Below, piece by piece: positions 35,683-45,105 of a stretch of 64,000 nucleotides of DNA. The DNA lies in contig CAVTDW010000026.1 of the NCBI GenBank assembly GCA_963733505.1, positions 124,001 to 188,000 of the forward strand, in the 5' to 3' direction. The stretch's first letter is position 1. The number at the start of each line of letters is the position of its first letter. The translations under genes were made by a program, and so were the position numbers. The notes beneath the pieces are model-generated. The model was not told the origin of the DNA and searched no databases. It saw nothing but the letters and a program-made list of their open reading frames with translations. This stretch comes from JALYXV01 sp963733505 (lineage in GTDB: Bacteria; Actinomycetota; Acidimicrobiia; Acidimicrobiales; Palsa-688).

Positions 35683-36747
35683 CTAGGTTCGGATGGCGAA
35701 GTCGGCCGCAACCGCCGGCTTGCGCAGCTTCCAGATAAATCCGTCGTAGAGGAAATGCAGGGCGCCGACGGTGAACAGGGCCACGTTGGCGGCGTCGCCG
35801 TGCAACCGGCTGGCCACGGCAAGCGCCCCGAAGGCCGTGACCGCCATGGCCGCGACCCGACCCCACCCGGACCACGCGACCTGGCCCAACAGCGTCGAGC
35901 GGTCACGTTGGCCCCCGTAGCGAGACTCGGCGGTCTTGTACACCACCACCGCGTACTCGATGGCGTGGGCTCCGACATAGGCCGTGAAGCCCGCGATCGG
36001 ATCGACGGCGATGCTGGCGATCAAGACGAGCGACGCCCCTTGGTACAACCACTTGGCCGGGTTGGCCCCCTCGCCCGCCATTGCCTCTTGACGCACGATT
36101 GCCACCGCCAGGACCAACGCCGCCGCCCCGACGGGAACCAACAGCAGCATGGCGACGGGGCGGGCATCGGTGAGCAGCCTGACCCCGGCTCCGTTGACGC
36201 CGGCCAAGCCCACGCGCTGGACCAGGCGCAGCGTCTCGCGGCGCGATGCCACGACCAACACCGTCGACGTCATCCAGGCATAGAGCACCCATCGGTCGAG
36301 CCATGCCGATCCGTACTTGGACCGGCGGGCGTAGATGCGCGACAGGCCGTAACGCTGCTGGAGCGTGTGAATGGTGTTCCACAACGCCGCGATCGGGATG
36401 ACCACCCACAGGTGCAGCGCCACTGCGATGGCGATCACGGCGATCGTGATCGGCGGGGCCCACAGGAACAAGTTCCGGCGTTGCTGGAACTGGCGCCGGT
36501 CGCCGTAGACCAGGGCAAAGGTCAGCGGCTGGTGGAGGAAGCTGACGAACAGCGCCGCCGCCACAATCCATCGCACCCGCGCGTCGGCGTGGGCCCCAGT
36601 GCCGATGGCCAGTTGGTGGCCGATCACGAACAGCGGCACCCAACACAGCGAGATCAGCAGGTCGGTGCGGGCCCGGTAGATCCACACCAGGCGGTGCCGC
36701 CGGGCGGTTCCGGCGTCGCTCGTACGTAGCGCCCCCATCGGCGTCAA
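35683..36747 (-). CDS. Polytopic membrane protein of unknown function with intramembrane histidines
   Basis: A 354-residue protein with about 9 hydrophobic helices. His-bearing segments recur: VSFLHQPLTFALVY, LWNTIHTLQQRYGLSR, VGAHAIEYAVVVYK and GALHFLYDGFIWKLRKP. The pattern suggests a metal or cofactor site within the membrane, but no family is recognised with confidence. Two bases separate it from the upstream co-directional helicase stop, so the two are probably co-transcribed. Confidence 0.65.
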   Translation of the reverse strand: MTPMGALRTSDAGTARRHRLVWIYRARTDLLISLCWVPLFVIGHQLAIGTGAHADARVRWIVAAALFVSFLHQPLTFALVYGDRRQFQQRRNLFLWAPPITIAVIAIAVALHLWVVIPIAALWNTIHTLQQRYGLSRIYARRSKYGSAWLDRWVLYAWMTSTVLVVASRRETLRLVQRVGLAGVNGAGVRLLTDARPVAMLLLVPVGAAALVLAVAIVRQEAMAGEGANPAKWLYQGASLVLIASIAVDPIAGFTAYVGAHAIEYAVVVYKTAESRYGGQRDRSTLLGQVAWSGWGRVAAMAVTAFGALAVASRLHGDAANVALFTVGALHFLYDGFIWKLRKPAVAADFAIRT

Positions 36748-36749
36748 GA

Positions 36750-38970
36750 CTAGGCCCAGAGCCCGCTCAAGAACTCGTCTACCAGCGCCATTCCACCGCC
36801 TGTCGCGCCAGTTGCTCCCGAGGCGGGGTCGTCATGGGGAATCGGGGGGCCGGCCTGCTCGATGTCCATAAGGGCCTGCACCTCGTCGGTGAGGAACCGG
36901 CTCACCTGGGCGTACAGATGCCGATCCGACAGCCGCCGGAACTGGTCCCGCGCCACGTGATAGCGCCGGGGCACGTTGATTTCGAGCACATCGCGGGCCC
37001 GGGTGACGGCGACATACATCAGCCGCCGCTCCTCCTCGATGCTCTCGACGTCGCCACACGCCATGTCCGACGGAAACATGCCATCGGCGGCGTGGATCAC
37101 ATGGACGACATCCCATTCGCCACCCTTGGCCGAGTGAACCGTCGACAGCACCAGCCAGTCCTCGTCGAGCAGCGGTGGGCCGGCCAAGTCGCCGGTGGCG
37201 GCGGGCGGGTCGAGGGTGAGCTCGGCCACGAACTGGCCCCGGTCGCAATACCCGGCCGCGACCTGGGCCAGCCGGTCGAGATCCGCCGATCGGGCCGCGG
37301 GGGACGAGTACTTGCGCTCGATGACCGGACCCAACCAACGGCTGAGCCGCTCGACCTGGACACCGGGCGCCGGGGTCTCGCCGCCGGGGAGGCAGTTGTC
37401 GGCACACTCGCCGAGGGCGAGGCGGAGGCCCGCCACCGCATCGGCCGCTGCTTCGGGCAGGCGGGGCGGTGCGGCGAGCAGGCGGGCCAGCGGGGAGGCG
37501 GCGGGGTCGTTGGCGGCCCACATCAGGGCCGGGGTCGGGCCGGCCGGGGCAGCCAGGGTCGGGCCGGCCGGGGCCGCCGGGGTCGGGCCGGCCGGAGCAC
37601 CCGTGGTCGGGGCGGCGGACGGCAGCCCGAGGTCGGCCATCACCCGCCGGGCGGTGGCGGGGCCGACGCCCTCGAGGAGGGGCAGGATCCGGAACCACGC
37701 CACCTCGTCCCACGGGTTGTCCAGCAGCCGCAGCAACGCCACCAGGTCCTTGATGTGGGCCGCTTCGAGGATCCGCAGCCCGCCGTACTTGACGTACGGG
37801 ATGTTGCGCCGGGTGAGCGCCAGTTCGACGAGGTCGGCGTGATGCGAGGCCCGGAACAGGACCGCTTGGCGGCGCAGCATCACCCCATCCTCCCGGTGGC
37901 CAAGCACGGAATCGCACACCGCCTCGGCCTGCAGCGCCTCGTCCTCACAGATCCGCAGCCGCGGCCGCGCCGAGCCGGCCCGCTGCGACCACAGCACCTT
38001 GGCGCCACCGGCGCTGGACGCGGGCGCGGCGGCCATGATGGCGTTGGCGACCGCCAGGATGGGCGGGATCGAGCGGTAGTTCTCCTCCAACCGCACGACG
38101 GTGGTGCCTGGGAAGCGGTCGACGAACACGTCCATGTTGCGGGCCGTGGCGGCCCGGAAGCCGTAGATGGCTTGGGCGTCGTCGCCGACAATGGTCAACC
38201 CAGCGCCGTCGGGACGCAGCAGCGCCAAGATGTCGGCCTGGAGCTGGTTGGTGTCCTGGTACTCGTCGACCAGCACCTGGTCCCACAGTCCCGCCAGCAA
38301 CTGCGCGCCGGCCGTCGTGGCCCCGATGCCCCGCCAGGCCAGCAGGAGGTCCTCGAAGTCCAGCAGCTGGCGGGCTCGCTTGCGGGCCGTGTATCCCTCG
38401 AAGATCAACCGGATGCCCGCCACCTCTTGGCGGCACCAGGGGAAATCCCGCTCGACGACCGACGAGAGCGCTTCGGCGGTCGACACCACCCGGCTGTAGA
38501 TGGACGCCAGCGTGTCGGGCCGGGGGAACCGCCGACCGCCCGCTCCGTGCGGCCCACCGGAGCGCCGGGCGGCTGGCTCGGCCGCCTGCGCCGGCGAGCA
38601 CGTCGTGGCGTACCAGTCCGAGCACCTCGGTGGCGTCGGCCTGGTCGAGAACGCTGAACGTCGGGCTCAACCCGAGTCGCCTCCCGTGGAGGCGCAGCAC
38701 TCGGTGGGCCACGGCGTGGAATGTGCCGCCCCACACCTGGGCCGCGGCCGCCGGTGTGGTCAGATGACCCGCCCGGGTGAGCATCTCCTGCGCCGCCCGA
38801 CGGGTGAAGGTCAGGAGGCAGATGCGGCCCGGCGGCACACCACTGTCGATCAGGTCGGCAACCCGGCTGGCGAGGGTGCCGGTCTTGCCCGTCCCGGCCC
38901 CGGCCTGGATCAGCAACGGTCCGCCCCGGTGGGACACGGCCGCTTGTTGTTGCCGGTTGAGTTCGAACAT
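36750..38970 (-). CDS. UvrD/PcrA-type superfamily 1 DNA helicase, interrupted by one frameshift
   Basis: ATP-dependent 3'-5' helicase. The N-terminal frame has motif I IQAGAGTGKTGTLASRV, Ia LLTFTRRAAQEM and the GTFHAVAHRVLR block. The next frame continues with IYSRVVSTAEAL, motif II VLVDEYQDTNQ, III GDDAQAIYGFRAA, IV EENYRS, V STVHSAKGGEWD and VI LMYVAVTRARD. Removing one base near 38565 gives 739 residues. An Ala/Pro/Gly 8-residue repeat sits after a helix-hairpin-helix-like segment near residue 465. ATG 38970 lies 7 nt after TAAGCT. Probably repair-related; its exact orthology (UvrD1, UvrD2, AdnB) is not resolved. Confidence 0.9.
37532..37603. repeat. Three 24-bp in-frame repeats in the helicase gene
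   Basis: Three units beginning GGGTCGGGCCGGCCGG, each 24 bp, encode the peptide APAGPTPA with minor variation. In-frame expansion leaves the reading frame intact. Confidence 0.8.
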
Positions 38971-38977
38971 ACGTTCG

Positions 38978-38983
38978 AGCTTA
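38978..38983 (-). promoter_or_regulatory. -10 box TAAGCT of the helicase gene (leaderless)
   Basis: TAAGCT on the minus strand, 7 nt before ATG 38970. Back to back with the divergent box at 38991. Confidence 0.55.
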
Positions 38984-38990
38984 CTTCGCG

Positions 38991-38996
38991 TACGCT
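38991..38996 (+). promoter_or_regulatory. -10 box TACGCT of the glucose-dehydrogenase-like gene
   Basis: TACGCT, 8 nt before GTG 39005; only 34 bp separate the two divergent start codons. Confidence 0.5.
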
Positions 38997-39004
38997 TGGC
39001 CATT

Positions 39005-40051
39005 GTGCGCGCCGTGACGGTCATCCCCCTGCAGAAGGACTCGGTTGATCTGACCGAGCTGCCCGAACCCCCCGACTCCGATGGACCGGTGCTCGTCCAG
39101 ACCCTGGCGGTGGGGGTGTGCGGCACCGACCTGGAAATCATCAACGGCGACTACGGCTGGCCTCCCCCGGGTGAGACGCGCTTGGCCATCGGCCACGAGT
39201 CGCTCGGGCGGGTCATGGAAGCGCCCGATGACTCCGGGCTTCAAACGGGTGACCTCGTCGTGGGAATCGTCCGGCGGCCCGACCCGGTGCCGTGCCCCAA
39301 CTGTGCCGTCGGCGAGTGGGACATGTGCCGCAACGGCCAGTACACCGAGCGCGGCATCAAGGAGCGCCACGGCTACGCCTCCGAGCGCTACCGGATCCGC
39401 CCTGAGTACGCCGTCAAGGTCGACCCGGGACTGGGCCGCCTCGGGGTGCTGCTCGAGCCGACCACGGTGGTCGCCAAGGCATGGGATCACATCGAGCGGA
39501 TCGGCCGGCGAGCTCGATGGGAACCCTCGACGGTGCTGATCACGGGCGCAGGACCGATCGGCCTGCTGGCGGCGCTACTCGCCCGGCAGCGGGGCCTCGA
39601 AACCCATGTTCTCGATCGGGTAACCGACGGGTTGAAGCCCCAGCTGGTCGCCGATATCGGGGCGACCTACCACCACGGGACGATCGCCGAAGTCGGCATC
39701 GCCCCCGACGTCGTTATCGAATGCACCGGCGTGGCCCAGCTGGTCCTCGACGCCATGACCCACAGCACGGCCGACGGCATCGTGTGCCTCACCGGGGTGT
39801 CGAGCGGCGGCCGCACCTTCGACGTCGATGCCGGACTGCTCAACCGGGCGATGGTGCTGCAGAACGATGTGGTGTTCGGGTCGGTCAACGCCAACCGGCG
39901 GCACTACGAAGCGGGAGCCGTTGCGCTCGCCCAGGCAGACACAAGTTGGTTGTCCCGCTTGATCACGCGATCGGCTTCCCTCGACAACTGGCGCGACGCC
40001 TACGTCCGCCAAGCCGACGATGTCAAGACGGTCCTCGCATTTTCCCAATGA
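39005..40051 (+). CDS. Zinc-dependent glucose 1-dehydrogenase-like alcohol dehydrogenase
   Basis: A 348-residue medium-chain dehydrogenase close to archaeal-type glucose dehydrogenases. Zinc and substrate marks are LAVGVCGTDLEIINGDYG, LAIGHESLGRV and the structural-zinc lobe CPNCAVGEWDMCRNGQYTE. The EPTTVVAKAW segment and Rossmann loop TGAGPIGLLAALLAR follow, and the C-terminal domain is of the glucose-dehydrogenase type. It would oxidise an aldose with NAD(P)+; sugar specificity is inferred. GTG 39005 gives the usual RAVTVIPL start. Confidence 0.85.
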   Translation: MRAVTVIPLQKDSVDLTELPEPPDSDGPVLVQTLAVGVCGTDLEIINGDYGWPPPGETRLAIGHESLGRVMEAPDDSGLQTGDLVVGIVRRPDPVPCPNCAVGEWDMCRNGQYTERGIKERHGYASERYRIRPEYAVKVDPGLGRLGVLLEPTTVVAKAWDHIERIGRRARWEPSTVLITGAGPIGLLAALLARQRGLETHVLDRVTDGLKPQLVADIGATYHHGTIAEVGIAPDVVIECTGVAQLVLDAMTHSTADGIVCLTGVSSGGRTFDVDAGLLNRAMVLQNDVVFGSVNANRRHYEAGAVALAQADTSWLSRLITRSASLDNWRDAYVRQADDVKTVLAFSQ

Positions 40052-40125
40052 TGTTTTTGCACGGCCCACGTTTTCAACAGGCCCTCGCGGTAGCCGACCG
40101 GCTATGTGTCGTCAGCCGGCGAGCT

Positions 40126-41052
40126 TCAGCGGAACCGCCTGTGCCCGACGTGCAACGCGGATGTCTCATCCCGGCTGGGCGAGCCACGGGTGCGCCTGCC
40201 GTGCCAGGCGGTGTGGCCGGCGCAGTCGCAGGCTCGAAACAGCCGATTGGCGCCCCGGGTGCTACGGCGATATGAGGCGGACAGCAGTCGACTCAGGTGA
40301 GAGGTCGGGTCGACGTTCAGTTCCGCTCGAAGCAGGACCCGATACCGCTCGAACTCTCCGACTGCCTCGACTTGGTTTCCTTCGGCCAGATGGACACGGA
40401 TGAGCGCGGCACGTGCGCTCTCCCTGAGAGGCTCGCCTCTGACTGCGGCCAGCGCCGCTGACGCCGCCTCGGCGAAGCGGTCGGCCGCCGTGAGCCGGGT
40501 CGCGACCGCCTCGAGCGCGTGGATGCGGAGCTGGTGCCAGTCCTCCGCCGCGATCACGGCCCAGTCGTCGTACCAGCCCGGCAGCAGGTCGTCCGTCAGA
40601 GCGGACACGGCCAGGGCGTCGATGTCGGTTTCGGGTGACAAGGAGCCTGCGTCAATCAATCGGTGCGCGAGCGCCTGCGACTGGTGAACATCGACGATCA
40701 CACCTTCTTCCACGCCCAGGTCGTGGGCGATCACTCTGACCGCTCGGCGGGCGGCGCCGTCAAGGCGTGAAAGGGCTGAGCGCAGGCTGGCACCGGCTTG
40801 TTCGTCGGTTGATTCCGGCCAGAGGGTACCTGCCACCAGGTTCCGGGTCATCATCCGGTCGCTCACCGCGAGGAAGGCAAGGAGGCGTTGCGAACCGCCC
40901 GAAATGCCAAGCAGAGCGCCCCCGCCGACCGAGAAGACGAAACCGCCCAGGAGCGCGAGTTCGTGCTCGTGGACCTCGGGCTCATCGGGCACTGTTTTGC
41001 GCCTTCCTGTCGATCGACGGGCGCGACAGCCCCTGGCCTGGAGACAAGCCAT
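40126..41052 (-). CDS. BTAD-domain (SARP/AfsR-like) transcriptional regulator
   Basis: A 308-residue regulator: a winged-helix-like N-terminal part (MMTRNLVAGTLWPESTDEQAG) followed by a bacterial transcriptional activation domain of TPR-like helices (DIDALAVSALTDDLLPGWYDDW to RYRVLLRAELNVDPTSHL). Such proteins activate secondary-metabolite or stress genes. The 45-residue Arg-rich tail is not domain-like. ATG 41052 has GAAGG just upstream; GTG at about 40993 is an alternative start. Divergent from the PAS kinase gene 180 bp away. Targets unknown. Confidence 0.8.
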   Translation of the reverse strand: MACLQARGCRARRSTGRRKTVPDEPEVHEHELALLGGFVFSVGGGALLGISGGSQRLLAFLAVSDRMMTRNLVAGTLWPESTDEQAGASLRSALSRLDGAARRAVRVIAHDLGVEEGVIVDVHQSQALAHRLIDAGSLSPETDIDALAVSALTDDLLPGWYDDWAVIAAEDWHQLRIHALEAVATRLTAADRFAEAASAALAAVRGEPLRESARAALIRVHLAEGNQVEAVGEFERYRVLLRAELNVDPTSHLSRLLSASYRRSTRGANRLFRACDCAGHTAWHGRRTRGSPSRDETSALHVGHRRFR

Positions 41053-41232
41053 CCTTCGATTACTCCATGTTCGGATCTCGCGGGGCAGCGTGCGTCGGCT
41101 TCCTGACGTAGACCAATCGAGACATCTGACCTAGCGAGACCTGCCTGCGGGCTGGACCTACCCGGGACCGAGACACTGCACCGGCGGCTCGGGCGTGCCA
41201 GGTACAGCACAGATCGGGCGATACTGGGTGTA

Positions 41233-43010
41233 GTGCCGAGAGCGGGAGGGGGCGAGGTTGAACACCAGGCATCGCCACTGATGGGAGACGTAACCGATGT
41301 GCAGCCGTTGTTGGCGTTGGCCCATGACGCCGTCATCGTGCGCACTCCGAGCGGCGTCATCATCTCTTGGAACAGGGGCGCCGAGGAGATCTACGGATGG
41401 GCGGCCAGCGAGGCTCTGGGTCAGGTTTCGCACCCCCTCCTCAGGACGTCGTCGGCGGCCGTCGCGAGAATTGACGAATCGCTGAGCTTCTGCGGGGCGT
41501 GGGAAGGGGAATTGACCCAGATCGCCAAGGACGGCTCCGAAGTGGCCGTGGCCAGCCGGCAGATATCGCAACAGGTTCGACCCGGTCAGCCAGCTGCAGT
41601 GCTCGAGATCAACAGGGATATCACGGAGGCATTGCGCGCTCAAGCACGCCTGAAGGACAGCGAAGAACGGTTCCGCCTCATGGTCGAAAGGGTCAAGGAC
41701 TACGCGATCTTCATGATGGACGCCGACGGGGTCGTGGTCAGCTGGAACTCGGGTGCGCAGCGGATGAAGGGATATCGCGCCCAGGAGATCATCGGCCGGC
41801 ACTTCTCATGCTTCTACCGGGACGAGGACCTGGCAGCAGGAAAGCCGGCAGAGGAGTTGCGCATCGCGACGGCGATTGGGCACGTCGAGGACGAGGGGTG
41901 GCGGGTCCGTAAGGACGGCTCTCAGTTTTGGGCCAGCGTGGTCATCACCGCCATTCGAGACGCCGGTGGTTGCCTTCGGGGGTTTGGCAAAGTGACCCGA
42001 GACTTCACCGAGCGGAGGCGTTTCGAGGAGCGGCTCGAGTATCAAGCACACCTGTTGGACCGGGTGCAAGACGCCGTGATCGCCATCGACGACAGCCAGG
42101 TCATCGCCGGGTGGAACACGGGCGCGGAGCATCTGTACGGGTGGCGGGCGGACGAGGTTGTCGGCATCGCGTCGATGGACATCTTCAGGTCCGAATTCCC
42201 GGCCGGCACCGGTGACGAAGCGCGCCGGGTTCTGCGCGAGGGCGGAGAGTGGCGCGGCGAGGTGGTGCAGCGCCACAAGAACGGTCGAAGACTGCACGTG
42301 GAGGTGGCTGCCGTGGTGCGACTCCACGATGCCACCCGCATCTTGAGCGTCAACCGTGACATAAGCGACCGCAAGCGGACACTCGTCATCGAGGAGCGCA
42401 ACAGGATCGCCCGAGAGTTGCACGACTCGGTCTCCCAGGCACTGTTCTCGATAACATTGCAGACCAGAGCGTTGGAGCTGGCCCTCGAGCTTGACGGGCG
42501 CACCGTAGGTGGCCCGGTGGCGGCAGGTGTCGCCAGCATCGGCCAGCTGACGCGAGGGGCGCTCGCAGAGATGCGGTCCCTCATCGTCGAGCTGCGGCCC
42601 GATGCGCTGGCCGCCGAGGGCCTGGTCGCGGCGCTGCGCAGGCACTGCTCGGCGGTCGAGGCGAGAAACGGTCTGATCGTGAATGTCTCGCTGCCTTCTC
42701 ATACAACATCGTTCGAGCCGGAGGTCGAGGAGAACCTATTCCGCCTCACCCAGGAAGCCCTGAACAATGTGGTGAAGCACGCCGGCGCAAGCACCGCACT
42801 CGTCCGCCTCGCCGGGCCGGCCAGCGGTTCGCCTGCATCGAACTCGAGATCACCGATGACGGGGTTGGTTTCGACACCGACGTGATCGGGCCAGGGCATT
42901 TCGGGCTGTCGACCATGGCGGAACGAGCCGCTGGCCTCGGCGGGGTGATCGAGGTGACCAGTGCGCCGGGACAGGGGACGAGTGTGCGGGCTTTGCTGCC
43001 ACATCACTGA
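41233..43010 (+). CDS. Triple-PAS sensor histidine kinase (NarX/DegS type), interrupted by one frameshift
   Basis: Cytosolic kinase with no membrane helix. Three PAS domains start near residues 25, 147 and 280 (DAVIVRTPSGVIISWN, DYAIFMMDADGVVVSWN, DAVIAIDDSQVIAGWN). HisKA_3 carries the phospho-His in RNRIARELHDSVSQALF. The ATPase domain begins with NVVKHAGAS, then the first frame degenerates, while another frame continues with IELEITDDGVGFD, GHFGLSTMAERA and GTSVRALLP, with stop TGA at 43008. One missing base near 42825 explains this; corrected length 592. The convergent NarL-type regulator is the obvious partner. The start may be GTG 41233 or ATG 41281. Confidence 0.9.
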
Positions 43011-43072
43011 CAGACCACAGTCCGGTTCCCATTCCTCTCGGCGCCCTCTGTTCGCCCGAGAAATGGCTCGGA

Positions 43073-43888
43073 TCAATCCCGGACAAACGACGTGTCAGGT
43101 TTCTCGGCCCGAGGTTTCAGGTCGGCGGGTACGGCGAGACCCTCCCGGATCGCCCACAGCGCAGCCTTGGTCCTCGATCCGAGATCGAGCTTCAACAAGA
43201 TGTTGCTCACGTGGGTTCGAGCCGTCCGCTCGCTGATCGACAGGGCCGCACCGATCGCCTTGTTCGACGCCCCGCCAGCAACCAGGACGAGCACCTGTCG
43301 TTCCCGGACCGTCAGCGACGCTCGGTTCACCTCGGGTGAATGGTCGCGCAAGGACTTGGCGAGCTGCGTAGCCGCCGCGGCGGCCAAATGCACCTCGCCC
43401 CGGTGAGCGGCGCGAATGGCAGCTGCTACCTCGTCGGCCTCGGCGTCCTTCAGGACGTAGCCGGCAGCTCCGGCTTTCAAGGCGGCGAGGACCCTCTCGT
43501 GGGCAACGAAGCTCGAGATCGCGACCACCTCCACCGATGGATGTCGCTCCTTGATCACCGATGTCGCAGCTATACCATCCATGCCGGGCATCAGCAGATC
43601 CATGAGCACGACGTCGGGAGCATTCCCTTCCGACGCAAGCGCACCGATGCTCGCGAGCGCCTCGAGCGCCCGCGACGCCTCGCCGATGATCTCGATATCC
43701 CTGAGCATCGCGAGATAGGCCCGCATCCCTTCACGGACCATGCCGTGGTCATCGACCAAGAAGACGCGAATCGGCCGGTCCGGGCCACCATTGGCGTGCT
43801 CAGGCGTGCCCGCGGGCAAGTCCTTACGTCTCGTCACAGAAAGTTCGGGGCGAAACGATCCGCGCCGGTACGTCTCCTGCTGCGTCAT
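43073..43888 (-). CDS. NarL/LuxR-family response regulator
   Basis: A 271-residue regulator. The N-terminal receiver has DD pocket VFLVDDHGMV, phospho-Asp in VVLMDLLMPGMDG and Lys in GYVLKDAEADE. The C-terminal LuxR-type helix-turn-helix reads LTVRERQVLVLVAGGASNKAIG with SERTARTHVSNILLKL. Convergent with, and 62 bp from, the PAS kinase, so probably its partner. It lies downstream of the surface-protein genes on the same strand, but 52 bp after the DUF11 membrane protein, so membership in that transcription unit is possible. Confidence 0.9.
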   Translation of the reverse strand: MTQQETYRRGSFRPELSVTRRKDLPAGTPEHANGGPDRPIRVFLVDDHGMVREGMRAYLAMLRDIEIIGEASRALEALASIGALASEGNAPDVVLMDLLMPGMDGIAATSVIKERHPSVEVVAISSFVAHERVLAALKAGAAGYVLKDAEADEVAAAIRAAHRGEVHLAAAAATQLAKSLRDHSPEVNRASLTVRERQVLVLVAGGASNKAIGAALSISERTARTHVSNILLKLDLGSRTKAALWAIREGLAVPADLKPRAEKPDTSFVRD

Positions 43889-43940
43889 CGGCCGTGGACG
43901 CCTAACATATCGCCCCCGGAGGGTTCAATGGTGCGGGCGT

Positions 43941-44642
43941 CTACGAAGGATCACCGAACGGTCGCGCCGCCAGCCGCCGCCGGCGAGTGATCAGCAATGC
44001 CAGCCCGCTGAGAACGAGAACAATTCCGACGACGCCGCCGACATACCAGTTGCCGCTGTTCGACGGGCCGGCGCGTGCGGGTCTCGTGGCCGACTTGCTG
44101 GCGGCAGCCTGACGGCCGGCCGGAAGCAGGTCAGAGTGTGACGCGCAGACGACGGGCGGGCCGGCCGGCGAGACACTGACGCACGCGACCGTAGCCAAGC
44201 GCAACAGCTCCTTCGGAGTAGCCGTGAGTGACATCGTGCTGTGCACGGTGGCGGTACCGGTTGCACGCAGATCAACTTTCCACGTAACCATGTCCGCTGT
44301 CGCCAGGCCTGCTGAGTCCGCCGACTCGAATGTCAGGCCGCTCGGCATACTCTGGGTGACCTGCAGCCCGCTGAGAGGGGTAGCACCGAGGTTCTGGACC
44401 GTGACGGTGTAGGACAACAGGTCACCCGCCGCAGCAGACGTGCGACCGTCGTCGACTGCGACGCTCAGTTGCGGTGCTCCCGGAACAGCGCTGGTCGTTG
44501 CGGTTGTGCCCGTGATGTTCGTCGCCTCGGCGTTGGCGGGGGTGGCCCAGATGGTGGCGGGTAGGCCAAGCAGCAGGGCGGCACCGAGCCAAGCGCCGAC
44601 GGCGAGGGTGAACGAGGGGCTCCGATGTTCATCTGTGTGCAT
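43941..44642 (-). CDS. DUF11-type surface protein with C-terminal membrane anchor
   Basis: A 233-residue exported protein. Signal peptide (residues about 8-38, ending ANAEA), one DUF11-like beta-sandwich (LSYTVTVQNLGATPLSGLQVTQSMP), a linker, then a C-terminal membrane helix (GGVVGIVLVLSGLALLIT) followed by RRRR. The anchor resembles a cell-wall sorting tail but no LPxTG is visible. AAGAAGGAG upstream of ATG 44642; 68 bp after the giant gene. Probably a small membrane-bound partner in the same surface system. Confidence 0.8.
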   Translation of the reverse strand: MHTDEHRSPSFTLAVGAWLGAALLLGLPATIWATPANAEATNITGTTATTSAVPGAPQLSVAVDDGRTSAAAGDLLSYTVTVQNLGATPLSGLQVTQSMPSGLTFESADSAGLATADMVTWKVDLRATGTATVHSTMSLTATPKELLRLATVACVSVSPAGPPVVCASHSDLLPAGRQAAASKSATRPARAGPSNSGNWYVGGVVGIVLVLSGLALLITRRRRLAARPFGDPS

Positions 44643-44710
44643 GCGTCTCCTTCTTGCGCCGTCGGGTGCCCGGGCGCTTCCCCGAGGCATGCCCTGACGG
44701 GCCCCTGCAG

Positions 44711-45105
44711 TTATTGGGCGCTGACGATGTAGTCCAACGTGGTCGAATAGGTGTCCGTCGGGACAAATGGGATCTGAATCTGGTAGTCGTTACTCACCGC
44801 GTCGCCAAGCGGTGCCGACGCCGCGCTCTGTTGATGGACGACCAGGGGGGTGAGAGCCGAAAGCGGTCGGAACCCAGGCGTGCCGGTCTCGCGCACGCTG
44901 AGCTGGTCGACAGGAATCGTCGCGGTGTTGCCTGGTCCCGACCCCGTGAGCCAGGCCGTCTCCGGTTGGACGGACACCTGGTACCCGCTGGGGCTGTTGG
45001 TGATGACCGTCATCGTGACCGAACCGGTCGAGGCGACGGTGCTATGGGGCACACCAGCGAGGGTGAATGAGGGCGTGAGGCTGGTCACGGTGATGGTGCG
45101 GGCGG
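44711..45105 (-). other. C-terminal domain of the giant protein, homologous to the small secreted protein
   Basis: Shared positions include LTPSFTLAGVP / LTPTFTLTGIP, VITNSPSGYQVSVQPETA / VLTNNTAGYAVTVQSETA, LSVRETGT / LGVRESGT, DAVSNDYQIQIP / DALSNDYRIVIP, and DTYSTTLDYI / DTYTATLDYV. Probably the cell-wall or partner-binding module. Confidence 0.85.
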
